Assembly (NCBI RefSeq): GCF_002162375.1 | Contig: NZ_CP021425.1 | Location: 1,237,501 to 1,301,500 of the forward strand | Source: Oleiphilus messinensis | GTDB lineage: Bacteria > Pseudomonadota > Gammaproteobacteria > Pseudomonadales > Oleiphilaceae | Length of the DNA stretch: 64,000 nt | Direction: 5' to 3' | Shown: positions 43,206 through 51,742 of the stretch, in pieces | Layout: each line of letters begins with the position of its first letter | Position numbering within the stretch: the stretch's first letter is position 1 | Notes under the pieces: generated by a model | Database searches by the model: none | What the model was told of the DNA's origin: nothing | Seen by the model: the letters and a program-made list of their open reading frames with translations, nothing else | Made by a program: the position numbers and the translations under genes

Positions 43206-43574
43206 ATGTCCATGAAAGAGCATTCCCTGAACGGATTTAAAGCCATTTCCCTGGCCGGAGATTTTGATGCACATACGGTCGAGCAGACTCGAACGGAGTT
43301 TGCAAATCTGGTTGAGGCAGATTCGGAAAATCTGGTGTTTGATATGGCTGATGTGACGTTCATTGACTCATCCGGGATCGGTGCACTGGTGTTTTTGTTC
43401 AAACGGCTATCGGTGGAAAAAAGGACCATGTGCCTCGTGGGCCTTTCAGGACAACCCGCTCGTTTAATCTCGCTACTTCGTATCGATCAGGTGATCGAAA
43501 CTCACGATTCCATGAGCCATTTTCTGAAGCAGTCAGACAAACAATTCACACAACCGGCAACAGTGGGTTCGTAA
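43206..43574 (+). CDS. STAS-domain anti-sigma-factor-antagonist-like protein, SypA-like
   Basis: This single STAS domain of 122 residues has the phosphorylation loop FIDSSGIGAL with Ser55/Ser56. Ser56 is the residue phosphorylated in V. fischeri SypA, to my knowledge. GGAG lies seven bases before the ATG. It is the first gene of the operon and its expected partner, a protein with both RsbW-like kinase and PP2C phosphatase domains, is encoded at 51717. In the syp system unphosphorylated SypA permits biofilm formation. The same switch is inferred here. Its direct target is unknown. Confidence 0.88.
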   Translation: MSMKEHSLNGFKAISLAGDFDAHTVEQTRTEFANLVEADSENLVFDMADVTFIDSSGIGALVFLFKRLSVEKRTMCLVGLSGQPARLISLLRIDQVIETHDSMSHFLKQSDKQFTQPATVGS

Positions 43575-43605
43575 CGGAAAGCTTGTATACGACGAGGAGG
43601 GCAGG

Positions 43606-44532
43606 ATGAGCAACAAACTCTGCGGCGGGATATTTTTGGTACTGTTGGTGTGCATCTGTGGCGGTTGTTCGAGTTGGCCGGGGGCTATGGGGGGCGGATA
43701 CGGGTCTGAATATATCGGTCTGTCCGAAACCGTTTTTGATCCAAAGGTCGCCTACGCACAAATGCATGTTGTCCGCAAAAAAGAATCATTGGATATGCAA
43801 TTGGACATTCTGCAATTGAAAGGGGCCCAGCGCTGTGTACCAGCTCGCTACCTGAAGTTGCACCATCTGAGTAATCGAATCGCGCAAGAAATTCACGGTC
43901 AGCTGTTTGAAGATGCAAAGCAGGACTTGATCATCATGGAATATGAATTAAAGCGATTGAATTCGGTGTTCCGAAATGTCTCTGAGCGCACCCGGTGCAG
44001 TGAATCGGTAACGCGGCAATCACTGAAAACGCCGACACAGGCCTTTACGGTACTCAGCATCTATTTCGATACTGACTCAGCAGAAGTCAGCTTGCCTTAC
44101 CAATACCAGTTGCGCGCTTTGGCTACATTTCTTGCGGAACAACCGTTAAATCTGACAATTTTGGGCTATGCCGATATTCGCGGGGCCGAGGCGCATAATC
44201 TCGCTTTGGCGCGAGCCCGTGGTGAAGCTGTAATGGGGTATCTCAAAAACGGTACCGACAGGTTTCAAGCTATGAATTTGCAAGTTCTGGGTGAGGCGAC
44301 TGTAACTTCTTTTGAACAGTCCGAATCGGGGCATGCCCGTAATCGCAGAGTGGATATTGTTGTGCAATCTTCAGCGCATCAGGCGGAGGTGGGTCTTGAG
44401 CGAAAACGTCACCACAACCGGTTTGATGAGCTAAAGAATTGGGAACCAGGCCTGCAAGAACAAGGTGCTCAGGCATTTAGAGTTTTTGATGGGCACACTG
44501 GCGACGGGTATGACCTTCAGGAGGCGTTGTGA
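43606..44532 (+). CDS. OmpA-family outer-membrane lipoprotein, SypB-like
   Basis: A 308-residue lipoprotein with lipobox CGGC (Cys21), a helical middle and a C-terminal OmpA-like peptidoglycan-binding domain (about 148-255, IYFDTDSAEVSLPY, GYADIRGAEAHNLALARARGEAV, NRRVDIVV). A 50-residue hydrophilic tail follows. It sits second in the operon, as sypB does in Vibrio. It probably anchors the export complex to the cell wall. Its TGA overlaps the ATG of the export gene by one base. Confidence 0.85.
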   Translation: MSNKLCGGIFLVLLVCICGGCSSWPGAMGGGYGSEYIGLSETVFDPKVAYAQMHVVRKKESLDMQLDILQLKGAQRCVPARYLKLHHLSNRIAQEIHGQLFEDAKQDLIIMEYELKRLNSVFRNVSERTRCSESVTRQSLKTPTQAFTVLSIYFDTDSAEVSLPYQYQLRALATFLAEQPLNLTILGYADIRGAEAHNLALARARGEAVMGYLKNGTDRFQAMNLQVLGEATVTSFEQSESGHARNRRVDIVVQSSAHQAEVGLERKRHHNRFDELKNWEPGLQEQGAQAFRVFDGHTGDGYDLQEAL

Positions 44533-46688
44533 TGAGAGCGATCTTGAACGTGGCGCAGCTACTCTGCGTTTCGCAATTTGCACTGCTGTGGTTTGCGGCA
44601 TTGTTTTTGTGGATTGCAACACCGGTCTTTGCATTGGATGAAGAGAATGACTTTAGTTTGCAACCCGGAGATGTGTTGTATATCGGCTTCCCCGGGGAAG
44701 CTGGGTTTAATCAGGCATTTGTTCTTGACGCCAACGGTAAAATCGACTTGCCGGAGCTGGGGCCATTTAAAATATCAGGGCAGAAGCTGGACGCCGCTGA
44801 AGCAAAAATCAGAAAACTCATGGCTCTGGTATTCAAAGGAACCGAGCGATTAAATGTGAGTTTGAAAGCACGTAATTTGTTGATTCAGGTGTTGGGCTAT
44901 GTCGCTCAGCCAGGACAGGTTACGGCCCCCGCGAGCGCAAATGTTCAATCTGCCATTCAACTGGCCGGTGGATTATTGCCTGGTGCCCAGTTGGACCGGT
45001 TCCAGATTCAGCGCGGAGGACGAACAATCGAGTTTAATTACAAGGACTATCTTGATAGCGGTGATGCCCAAGTCCTGCCTGAGTTGCAATCCCTGGACAT
45101 TCTGTTTATTCCGGCATCTCCCCTGACTGGAAATGTACAGATTGATTTTGATGCTGCCACCCTTTCGGCAACGGGCGATGCAGCGGATGATAAAAAATCT
45201 TTCCGGATTTTTGGTGAGGTGGTCAGTCCTGGTCGTTTTGCGCTCAAAGATGGCTATTCAATCGTGGATGCCATCATGCGTGCGGGCGGGGTGACGCGCT
45301 ATGCGGGGGTAGAGCAGATCAAAATTATTTCGGGCGCCCGGCCAATTACCTTTAATCTCAAGACCTACCTGGAAACCGGAGATGAACGATTAATGCCCCC
45401 GGTACAGCCAGGTACCACCATATTTGTGCCGATTCAGGAAGAGGAAATTAAAACCGGTAGTAATGTCGTTTATATCATGGGGGAGGTGTTTAAGCCCGGG
45501 GCCTACGAGAATAAACCAGAAGCGACGCTACTGGACATTCTTGCCAATGCCGGTGGCCCGACGCGGTTTGCAGAATCCCGGCAAATGCGAATATTGCGTA
45601 GTGATGGCAGCGTCACGCCCTTCGATTTGCAGGCTTATACAGAAGGACTGTCCCAGTCTGTGTTACCGGTTATCCACGCCGGTGATGCGATTTTTATTCC
45701 GGAGAAAACAGACACCAATGAGGCATCGTGGTTAAAGGTACCCCCCTCCCGGGCGATAAAAATCATCGGTCAGGTGTATAACCCGGGCCGATATGAATGG
45801 TCTGATGAAATGTCATTGCTCGACATTATTGCCCATGCCGAAGGACCGACCGCCCGTGCAGATACGGCCAATATTCGAATTATGGGGCCGGATGGCCGGG
45901 GAAATACGGTCTCACAAGTTTTTAATCTCGAACATTTCTTTGACCAGGGCGGAAATATTGCAGATTTGCCGGTGATTCGTGCGGGGTACACCATTGTGGT
46001 TCCGGAATTGCCGCAGGATCCCAGCGACAATAAAGCACAATGGGTTAGACAAAGTCGTGAAAAATCCATCTATATTATGGGGCAGGTGGGTGCGCCAGGT
46101 CGTTATATGTTTAACGACAAATTAACATTTCTGGATATTTTGAGTGCGGCAAATGGACCGACCGCTAATGCTGACTTACACCGTATCAGAATTGTGCATC
46201 GCAATGGATCAGCGGCGCACATGACAGAGTTGAATCTGGCGCTATATTTTCAAACCGGAGATGAAACCTTGCTTCCGATTGTCAAGCCCGGAGACTCAAT
46301 ATTTGTGCCCGAGAAAAACGGGAGTTGGCTGGATCGACCTAAAGAGGAAATGATCCGGGTAATCGGCGCGGTAAATAATCCGGGGCGTTATGAGTTTGAT
46401 GGTGAAATGACGATTCTGGATTTGCTTGCGCAAGCCGGTGGCACAACCGAAGGAGCCTATTTGAACAAACTGGTTGTGGTGAATGCCTCATGTTGTGCCA
46501 GTCGCTCGGTAGCATTTGATCTGGAAGCATTTATGAAAATGCCGGATTTTTCCACCCTACCGGTATTGCGACCGGGCGATACCCTGTTTATTCCGGCCAA
46601 GCAAGACAGTGATTGGCGGATCTTTATGGAAGGCGTAAGCGATGTGTTCAAACTGATTTCAATTGTGGCCATTATCGGAGTACTTTGA
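44532..46688 (+). CDS. Polysaccharide export protein with six SLBB domains, SypC-like
   Basis: ATG at 44532 begins a signal peptide (cleavage after VFA near 34). An N-terminal Poly_export domain (about 38-120, LQPGDVLYIGFPG) is followed by six SLBB repeats at intervals of about 80-100 residues. Each opens with an I-x-GxVxxPGRY-like motif and closes with LPVxxPGDxIFIP. Wza-type exporters usually have one to three such repeats. A hydrophobic C-terminal segment (FKLISIVAIIGVL) ends the 718-residue protein, perhaps the membrane helix. It should form the outer-membrane/periplasmic channel for the polymer. Confidence 0.87.
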   Translation: MRAILNVAQLLCVSQFALLWFAALFLWIATPVFALDEENDFSLQPGDVLYIGFPGEAGFNQAFVLDANGKIDLPELGPFKISGQKLDAAEAKIRKLMALVFKGTERLNVSLKARNLLIQVLGYVAQPGQVTAPASANVQSAIQLAGGLLPGAQLDRFQIQRGGRTIEFNYKDYLDSGDAQVLPELQSLDILFIPASPLTGNVQIDFDAATLSATGDAADDKKSFRIFGEVVSPGRFALKDGYSIVDAIMRAGGVTRYAGVEQIKIISGARPITFNLKTYLETGDERLMPPVQPGTTIFVPIQEEEIKTGSNVVYIMGEVFKPGAYENKPEATLLDILANAGGPTRFAESRQMRILRSDGSVTPFDLQAYTEGLSQSVLPVIHAGDAIFIPEKTDTNEASWLKVPPSRAIKIIGQVYNPGRYEWSDEMSLLDIIAHAEGPTARADTANIRIMGPDGRGNTVSQVFNLEHFFDQGGNIADLPVIRAGYTIVVPELPQDPSDNKAQWVRQSREKSIYIMGQVGAPGRYMFNDKLTFLDILSAANGPTANADLHRIRIVHRNGSAAHMTELNLALYFQTGDETLLPIVKPGDSIFVPEKNGSWLDRPKEEMIRVIGAVNNPGRYEFDGEMTILDLLAQAGGTTEGAYLNKLVVVNASCCASRSVAFDLEAFMKMPDFSTLPVLRPGDTLFIPAKQDSDWRIFMEGVSDVFKLISIVAIIGVL

Positions 46689-46689
46689 T

Positions 46690-47388
46690 ATGCAGGGCAT
46701 TGCTGACTTTATCGAGCTAGAACAGATTTACAGTCAAACACTGGGTAACGGCATTCACTCGCTGGCAGTCTGTGCCGCGAATTCAGGGGAGGGTTGCACT
46801 TCTCTGGCTTGTGCGCTTGCTGAACGGCATCAAAAATCAGGTTATTCCTGTTTATTGGTGGATATGAACCTGTATCGGCCCGCATTTGACCGATATTTTA
46901 ATCTACCCCGAGCGGATTGGAGTCTGGAGGAGCATTCCTCCTCCTCGGCGATGGTGAATCTGGCGCAGGGATACAACGTATTAACCGCTTCAACATTGCC
47001 CGCCATGGACTTCCGCAAGTCGGAATTGGTGAACCGCTTCATCGAAACCTGGCGTCGTAGTTTTGATGCTATAGTCATAGATACTTCACCACTGAATGCC
47101 TTGAATCGAAATAATATTCCAGCGGAACTCATTTGTGGCGCGGCGGATGCGGCGCTACTGGTCGTGCGTTCCAATAAGACAACCGAATCCGAATTGTTAA
47201 CGGCCTATAATCGATTACAGCGATGTAGTGCACGCTTGGCGGGTGTGGTTATGAACGATGCGGAGTGTCCCACCCTTGCCGAGGAGCTGTTGCGGGAAAC
47301 CACGCGTCTGGAGCGGATGCTCCCGAGAATTGCGAGTTGGTTTGCGAACAAAATCAGGTCAAGTCACTTTTTAAATCTGTCCGTTTAG
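46690..47388 (+). CDS. CapB/CpsD-like ATPase of the BY-kinase family with altered Walker A, SypD-like
   Basis: ATG at 46690 has GGAG nine bases upstream. The 232-residue protein has the fold signatures of bacterial tyrosine kinases: a P-loop at NSGEGCTS (residues 31-38), Walker A' LLVDMNLYRPAF near 55 and Walker B AIVIDTSPL near 130. The invariant Walker A Lys is Cys36, and the second half of the A' motif lacks the usual acidic residue pattern. The C-terminus has no tyrosine cluster. It may therefore bind nucleotide weakly or act as a structural partner of Wzz (38598) rather than an autokinase. It occupies the sypD position. Confidence 0.78.
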   Translation: MQGIADFIELEQIYSQTLGNGIHSLAVCAANSGEGCTSLACALAERHQKSGYSCLLVDMNLYRPAFDRYFNLPRADWSLEEHSSSSAMVNLAQGYNVLTASTLPAMDFRKSELVNRFIETWRRSFDAIVIDTSPLNALNRNNIPAELICGAADAALLVVRSNKTTESELLTAYNRLQRCSARLAGVVMNDAECPTLAEELLRETTRLERMLPRIASWFANKIRSSHFLNLSV

Positions 47389-47406
47389 GGGAGGTAAGTC
47401 AAGCGC

Positions 47407-48240
47407 ATGTTACATCCGTTTGCTGTGCTGTCTTTATTTTTGATGGTGGTACTGGTCGGGCTGTCTACCCCACTCAGTGCAGAGCGCCGTATTCAAACCG
47501 TTAATTTTGGTGTGGTTCCCCAACAAAGTGCCCAGAAGTTAGCACTCAAGTGGCAACCGGTGTTCGATGCTCTGCAGGCCAGTAGTGGTATCCAGATACT
47601 GTTCAAAACCGCTCCGGATATCCCTGAGTTCGAGCGTCGCCTCGCTGAAGGTGAATATGACTTGGCGTACATGAATCCCTATCACTTTACCGTATTCAAT
47701 CTTGAGCCGGGTTACCAGGCCATGGTGCGTGCCGCCGACCGGGAAATCAAAGGGATTATCGTCGTTGCCCGGGACAGTTCGATTCAGCAGTTGAGTGATC
47801 TGAGCGGCTTGACGCTGGCTTTTCCTGCTCCTGCCGCGTTCGCAGCCAGCATGTTGCCTCGAGCTTATCTGGCCAACGAAAACATCATGATTGCGACGAA
47901 ATACGTGCAGACCCATGATTCTGTCTATCTCACGGTGGCCCGTGGTTTGTATGCTGCCGGAGGCGGTGTCATGCGAACATTTGCTTCCATGCCGGATAAC
48001 GTCAAGGCACAGCTCCGTATCTTGTGGACGACGCCGGGCTATACGCCACACGCTATCGCGAACCATCCAAGGTTGTCCGGGCAAGTCAGGTTCCGCTTGA
48101 CTCAGGCACTGCTGCACCTGGATCAGACGCCGGAAGGTCGTTTGGCATTGCAGGGCCTGAAGATTAACGGATTTACGCCGGCCGAAGATGCGGATTGGGA
48201 TGATGTGAGAGCATTAAAGATCGGGCTGCTGGGTGGCTAG
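47407..48240 (+). CDS. PhnD-type periplasmic phosphate/phosphonate-like binding protein
   Basis: A signal peptide (cleavage after LSA near residue 26) is followed by a two-lobed PhnD-family domain. It has the NFGVVPQQS opening, the helix with WQPVFDALQASSGI, the YDLAYMNPYHF hinge segment near residue 80 and AFPAPAAFAASM near 140, the usual ligand-binding loop. GGGGAGG lies upstream. No ABC permease or ATPase is nearby, while the next gene, 31 bp on, is a hybrid sensor kinase with a periplasmic domain. The likely role is a ligand-receptor subunit of that sensor. The ligand is unknown. I know of no such gene between sypD and sypF in Vibrio. Confidence 0.83.
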   Translation: MLHPFAVLSLFLMVVLVGLSTPLSAERRIQTVNFGVVPQQSAQKLALKWQPVFDALQASSGIQILFKTAPDIPEFERRLAEGEYDLAYMNPYHFTVFNLEPGYQAMVRAADREIKGIIVVARDSSIQQLSDLSGLTLAFPAPAAFAASMLPRAYLANENIMIATKYVQTHDSVYLTVARGLYAAGGGVMRTFASMPDNVKAQLRILWTTPGYTPHAIANHPRLSGQVRFRLTQALLHLDQTPEGRLALQGLKINGFTPAEDADWDDVRALKIGLLGG

Positions 48241-48271
48241 CCAATAAATCACTTGCAGATAGAGAGCGGAA

Positions 48272-51200
48272 ATGTCTTTTCGATTGAAAACCATTGTGGG
48301 TATAGCGCTGATCGAAGCAATTTTTCTGTTTATTCTGATCGTCAATTCCCTGTCTATTTTACGTCAGTCTCATCACGATCTCATGGCTCAAAGGGCCAAT
48401 ACTCTGGCAAGCCTTTTAGCGTATGCGACAGCCGATGCGGTGCTCTCGACCGATTTGGCAACGCTGGAAAGCATGGTTGCGGATCTGGAGAATAAGCCTG
48501 AAGTACTTTTTGTCAAAGTGTTCGGAAATACGGGCTTACTTGCCGAGGCTAATGGCATGGAAACACCTGCAGAGCGGGATGGTAAAAGCCAGAAAGTCCT
48601 GGAGCTCTATGTCGCAGAGCATCATATCGAGGTTGGTGGCAGAGTATTTGGGCGGGTAGAGTTGGCAATTGATACCAGTGAGGTCAGCAGAATCTGGCAG
48701 GAAGCGAGGGTTGAAAGTGTCCAGATTGCGATCCTGGAAATTGTTTTGGTCGCTTTTGCCTCCATGTTACTGGGTTACTATCTCACCCGAAACTTGCGAC
48801 AGCTCCAGGCGGGGATAAAGCAGATCAATCAGGGCGAGTATATCCAGATCCAGTATTCCGGTGCCGATGATGAAATTGGCCAGACCATAACCGCCTTCAA
48901 TGATCTTTCTGCCGAACTGCAACGCAGCCATGAGGAGAGTCGGACATTCCTGATCGACTCGAAAAGACTGGCCATGGAAGTAAAGCGGCGCGAACAGTGG
49001 TTGCGCTCAATCGTTGATAATATTGCTGATGCCATTGTGGTTTTCGATGCCGGCGGCATCATTCGTTCTTCCAACCATCCTGCCCAGAAAATTTTTGGTT
49101 ACAGTCAAAAGGAATTGCTGGGGCTCGATATCAGTCTATTGATTCTGGATGAACACCAGAGACAACGTATTAGTGATTTTATCGCCTCTGCAGCGGCAAA
49201 CAATGATATCCAATCCCGTACAAAACACTTCGATGAAACAGGTTATCGCCGGGATGGTACGCCTTTTCCGGTCGATATGACCTTAACTGCGGCACGGGTG
49301 GATCAAGAAGATATTTTTATCCTGTTGTTGCGGGATCTTTCCTGGCAGAAGCAGATTGAGCGTCAGGCTGAATTAAGCGAAACGATTAAAAGTGGCATGC
49401 TGGAGTCCAGTCTCAGTGGGGTGATCGCCATTGATCAGGATGATCGGATCATTGAGTTTAATGCTGCGGCGGAAATGATCTTCGGGTATTCGAAAAATGA
49501 TGTGTTGGGACAGCGAATGGCGGAACTGATTATGCCCGAGCAGTTTCGCGAGGCCCATCTCAAGGGGATGCAGCATTATCTCGAAACGGGAACCGGGCCG
49601 GTTCTCCGGCAACGCTTGCAGCTCCGGGCGATTCGAAAGAATAGTATTGAATTTCCGGTCGAACTCGTGATCACACCGATTCATACCCGAGATAATGTCG
49701 TTTTTACCGCAGTGATTGATGATATCACCGAGCGTTTGGAGACTACGGAGAAACTTAAAAAAGCGAAAGAAGAAGCGGATTCTGCCAATCAAGCGAAGTC
49801 ACAATTTCTGGCTTCAATGAGTCATGAAATTCGTACGCCATTAAATATTATTCTGGGGATGTTAGAGCTTTTGAAAAGCAGTTGCCTGGAAAAGCAGCAG
49901 TACGAGCAGATTATTGCCGCCAGCAATGCCGGCCACAACTTGCTTGATATTATCAATGATGTGCTGGATCTGGCCAAAATCGAGGCGGGTAAAATGGAAG
50001 TGAAATATACTCTATTCAATCCTGCCGGTATTGTCGAGTCTACGCTGAGTATGTTCAAGCACCGTGCTGCCAGTAAAGGTTTGCGCCTGTTTTCCAATAT
50101 TTCTGCCCAGATTCCCCCGTCGATATTCAATGATGTGACTTTTTTTCGTCAGGTTTGTATCAATCTCATTGGTAACGCCATTAAATACACTCAGGAGGGC
50201 GGTTTGGTGGTCAGTCTGAGACTGACCTGGTTGAATGACCTTCGGCATTTGGAGTTGCAAGTACGCGATACCGGGCAGGGCATCAGTGCTTCCCAGAAAA
50301 AACGAATTTTTGAAGAGTTTACCCAGCTACACACCCAAAGTGACGGCACGACCGGTACGGGGTTAGGGTTGGTAATCTGTCGGGAGCTGGCGAATTTGAT
50401 GGGAGGGGACATTGCATTCGAGTCTGAGGAGGATCAAGGGTCCGTTTTTTCCTTGCAGATACCGATTGAAGATCGTGCGCTGAATCCAGGCCTGTCTTGC
50501 TGGAATGAAAAAGCGGTATTACTCTGTTCGGATGATCCGCTATGGCTGGAAAATTATCGTGACCAATTGTCCAGTTGGGGAATTCGCGTTTACGCCTGTT
50601 GTTTTAAAGAAAATACAGATTCATTGCCTTCTCTGCAGAGCGTGCTTGCAGAACGAGATAGAACGTGGCTTGCAGTGATCATTGATAGTGAACGGTTTGA
50701 TCGTGAACGTCTGCCCGATGAAATGGGTTTTGATGAACAGATCTCGCTACTGTCTCGAAATAAAATACCCATTCTCTCCACCGGTTCGCTACGCCATTGC
50801 GATGTTGTTTGCACGGCAGAATTGTCAGAGCCGGTTAACCGCTTGTCTTTGATGCAGGGGCTTTTGGCCGCAGATTCCGGTCAGCTGATTGCAACTGTGA
50901 GACCTGCGGTTCAGATGGAAATGAATCCATCCTCTGAGGCTGACAGAGCGCCAGCAGAAATCAAGCGAGCTCCAGCCAGGGCAAGAATTCTCTTGGTTGA
51001 GGATAGTGAGGCCAATCGCATGATTGCTAGTACCTATATGGAAGATGCGGGCTATGAGGTTGTGGAGGTGGAGAATGGCAAAGCCGCTTTGCAAATCGTC
51101 AGGGAGAGGGCATTTGATCTGATTTTAATGGATATGCGTATGCCGCAAATGGGCGGGGTGGAAGCAACTTCGATCATTCGCGCTGAGCACCTGGCTGAAA

Positions 51201-51742
51201 GCACACCGATTCTGGCGCTGACCGCTCATGCCATGACGAGCGAAAAACAACTTTGCCTTGATGCCGGGATGCAGGACTTTCTGACCAAACCCATTGAGCG
51301 CACCGTGTTACTGGAAAAAATAGCCCATTGGCTTAAGTTGGAATTCAGTTGTGGGCCATCAAGTCCGGATAGGGGACGGGCTGGTTCTGCTGAAATCAAT
51401 CATCAGGCCCTTGAGCAGCTCAAGCAGGACACGAGCGAAGCAGCAATGTTGCGCATGTTGTCCATCTTTGACCGGGAAACCCGCAAACGTGTCGATCAGA
51501 TCCAGGCCTTTCTTGCGGCTGGCAACTGGGACGGGTTGGAGACCAGCGTACATGCCTTGAAGAGCAGTGCGCAGACTTTTGGAGCGCAGCAGTTACATCT
51601 AATTGCAAAAGAGACTGAGCAACGGGTTCGTTCGGGGGAGACCGAAGGCATTGGTGCCAAAATTGAGCTGATCACGACCCTGGCCGAGACTTCGCTGGAA
51701 CAGCTGGAGGCCCACTATGGCTATATTCAAGCAGAAAAGTAA
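48272..51742 (+). CDS. Hybrid sensor histidine kinase (TM-HAMP-PAS-PAS-HisKA-HATPase-REC-REC-HPt), SypF-like
   Basis: This 1156-residue inner-membrane sensor has helices near 8-30 and 150-172 around a periplasmic domain of about 120 residues, then HAMP and two PAS domains (about 245-360 and 375-490). The HisKA His is in ASMSHEIRTPLN near 517. An ATPase domain has NAIKYTQ, DTGQGIS and GTGLGLV. A degenerate REC-like segment (about 740-870) lacks the phospho-Asp pattern, a canonical REC has Asp in LILMDMRMPQ near 953, and an HPt has His in SVHALKSSA near 1093. It should pass phosphate to the SypE- and SypG-like regulators encoded next. The two following genes are tightly linked (26-bp overlap, then 75 bp). 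Confidence 0.88.
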   Translation: MSFRLKTIVGIALIEAIFLFILIVNSLSILRQSHHDLMAQRANTLASLLAYATADAVLSTDLATLESMVADLENKPEVLFVKVFGNTGLLAEANGMETPAERDGKSQKVLELYVAEHHIEVGGRVFGRVELAIDTSEVSRIWQEARVESVQIAILEIVLVAFASMLLGYYLTRNLRQLQAGIKQINQGEYIQIQYSGADDEIGQTITAFNDLSAELQRSHEESRTFLIDSKRLAMEVKRREQWLRSIVDNIADAIVVFDAGGIIRSSNHPAQKIFGYSQKELLGLDISLLILDEHQRQRISDFIASAAANNDIQSRTKHFDETGYRRDGTPFPVDMTLTAARVDQEDIFILLLRDLSWQKQIERQAELSETIKSGMLESSLSGVIAIDQDDRIIEFNAAAEMIFGYSKNDVLGQRMAELIMPEQFREAHLKGMQHYLETGTGPVLRQRLQLRAIRKNSIEFPVELVITPIHTRDNVVFTAVIDDITERLETTEKLKKAKEEADSANQAKSQFLASMSHEIRTPLNIILGMLELLKSSCLEKQQYEQIIAASNAGHNLLDIINDVLDLAKIEAGKMEVKYTLFNPAGIVESTLSMFKHRAASKGLRLFSNISAQIPPSIFNDVTFFRQVCINLIGNAIKYTQEGGLVVSLRLTWLNDLRHLELQVRDTGQGISASQKKRIFEEFTQLHTQSDGTTGTGLGLVICRELANLMGGDIAFESEEDQGSVFSLQIPIEDRALNPGLSCWNEKAVLLCSDDPLWLENYRDQLSSWGIRVYACCFKENTDSLPSLQSVLAERDRTWLAVIIDSERFDRERLPDEMGFDEQISLLSRNKIPILSTGSLRHCDVVCTAELSEPVNRLSLMQGLLAADSGQLIATVRPAVQMEMNPSSEADRAPAEIKRAPARARILLVEDSEANRMIASTYMEDAGYEVVEVENGKAALQIVRERAFDLILMDMRMPQMGGVEATSIIRAEHLAESTPILALTAHAMTSEKQLCLDAGMQDFLTKPIERTVLLEKIAHWLKLEFSCGPSSPDRGRAGSAEINHQALEQLKQDTSEAAMLRMLSIFDRETRKRVDQIQAFLAAGNWDGLETSVHALKSSAQTFGAQQLHLIAKETEQRVRSGETEGIGAKIELITTLAETSLEQLEAHYGYIQAEK

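Noticed and set aside
47539-48117. 192-codon minus-strand frame
   Set aside because: Antisense to the well-supported PhnD-type gene and without family features.
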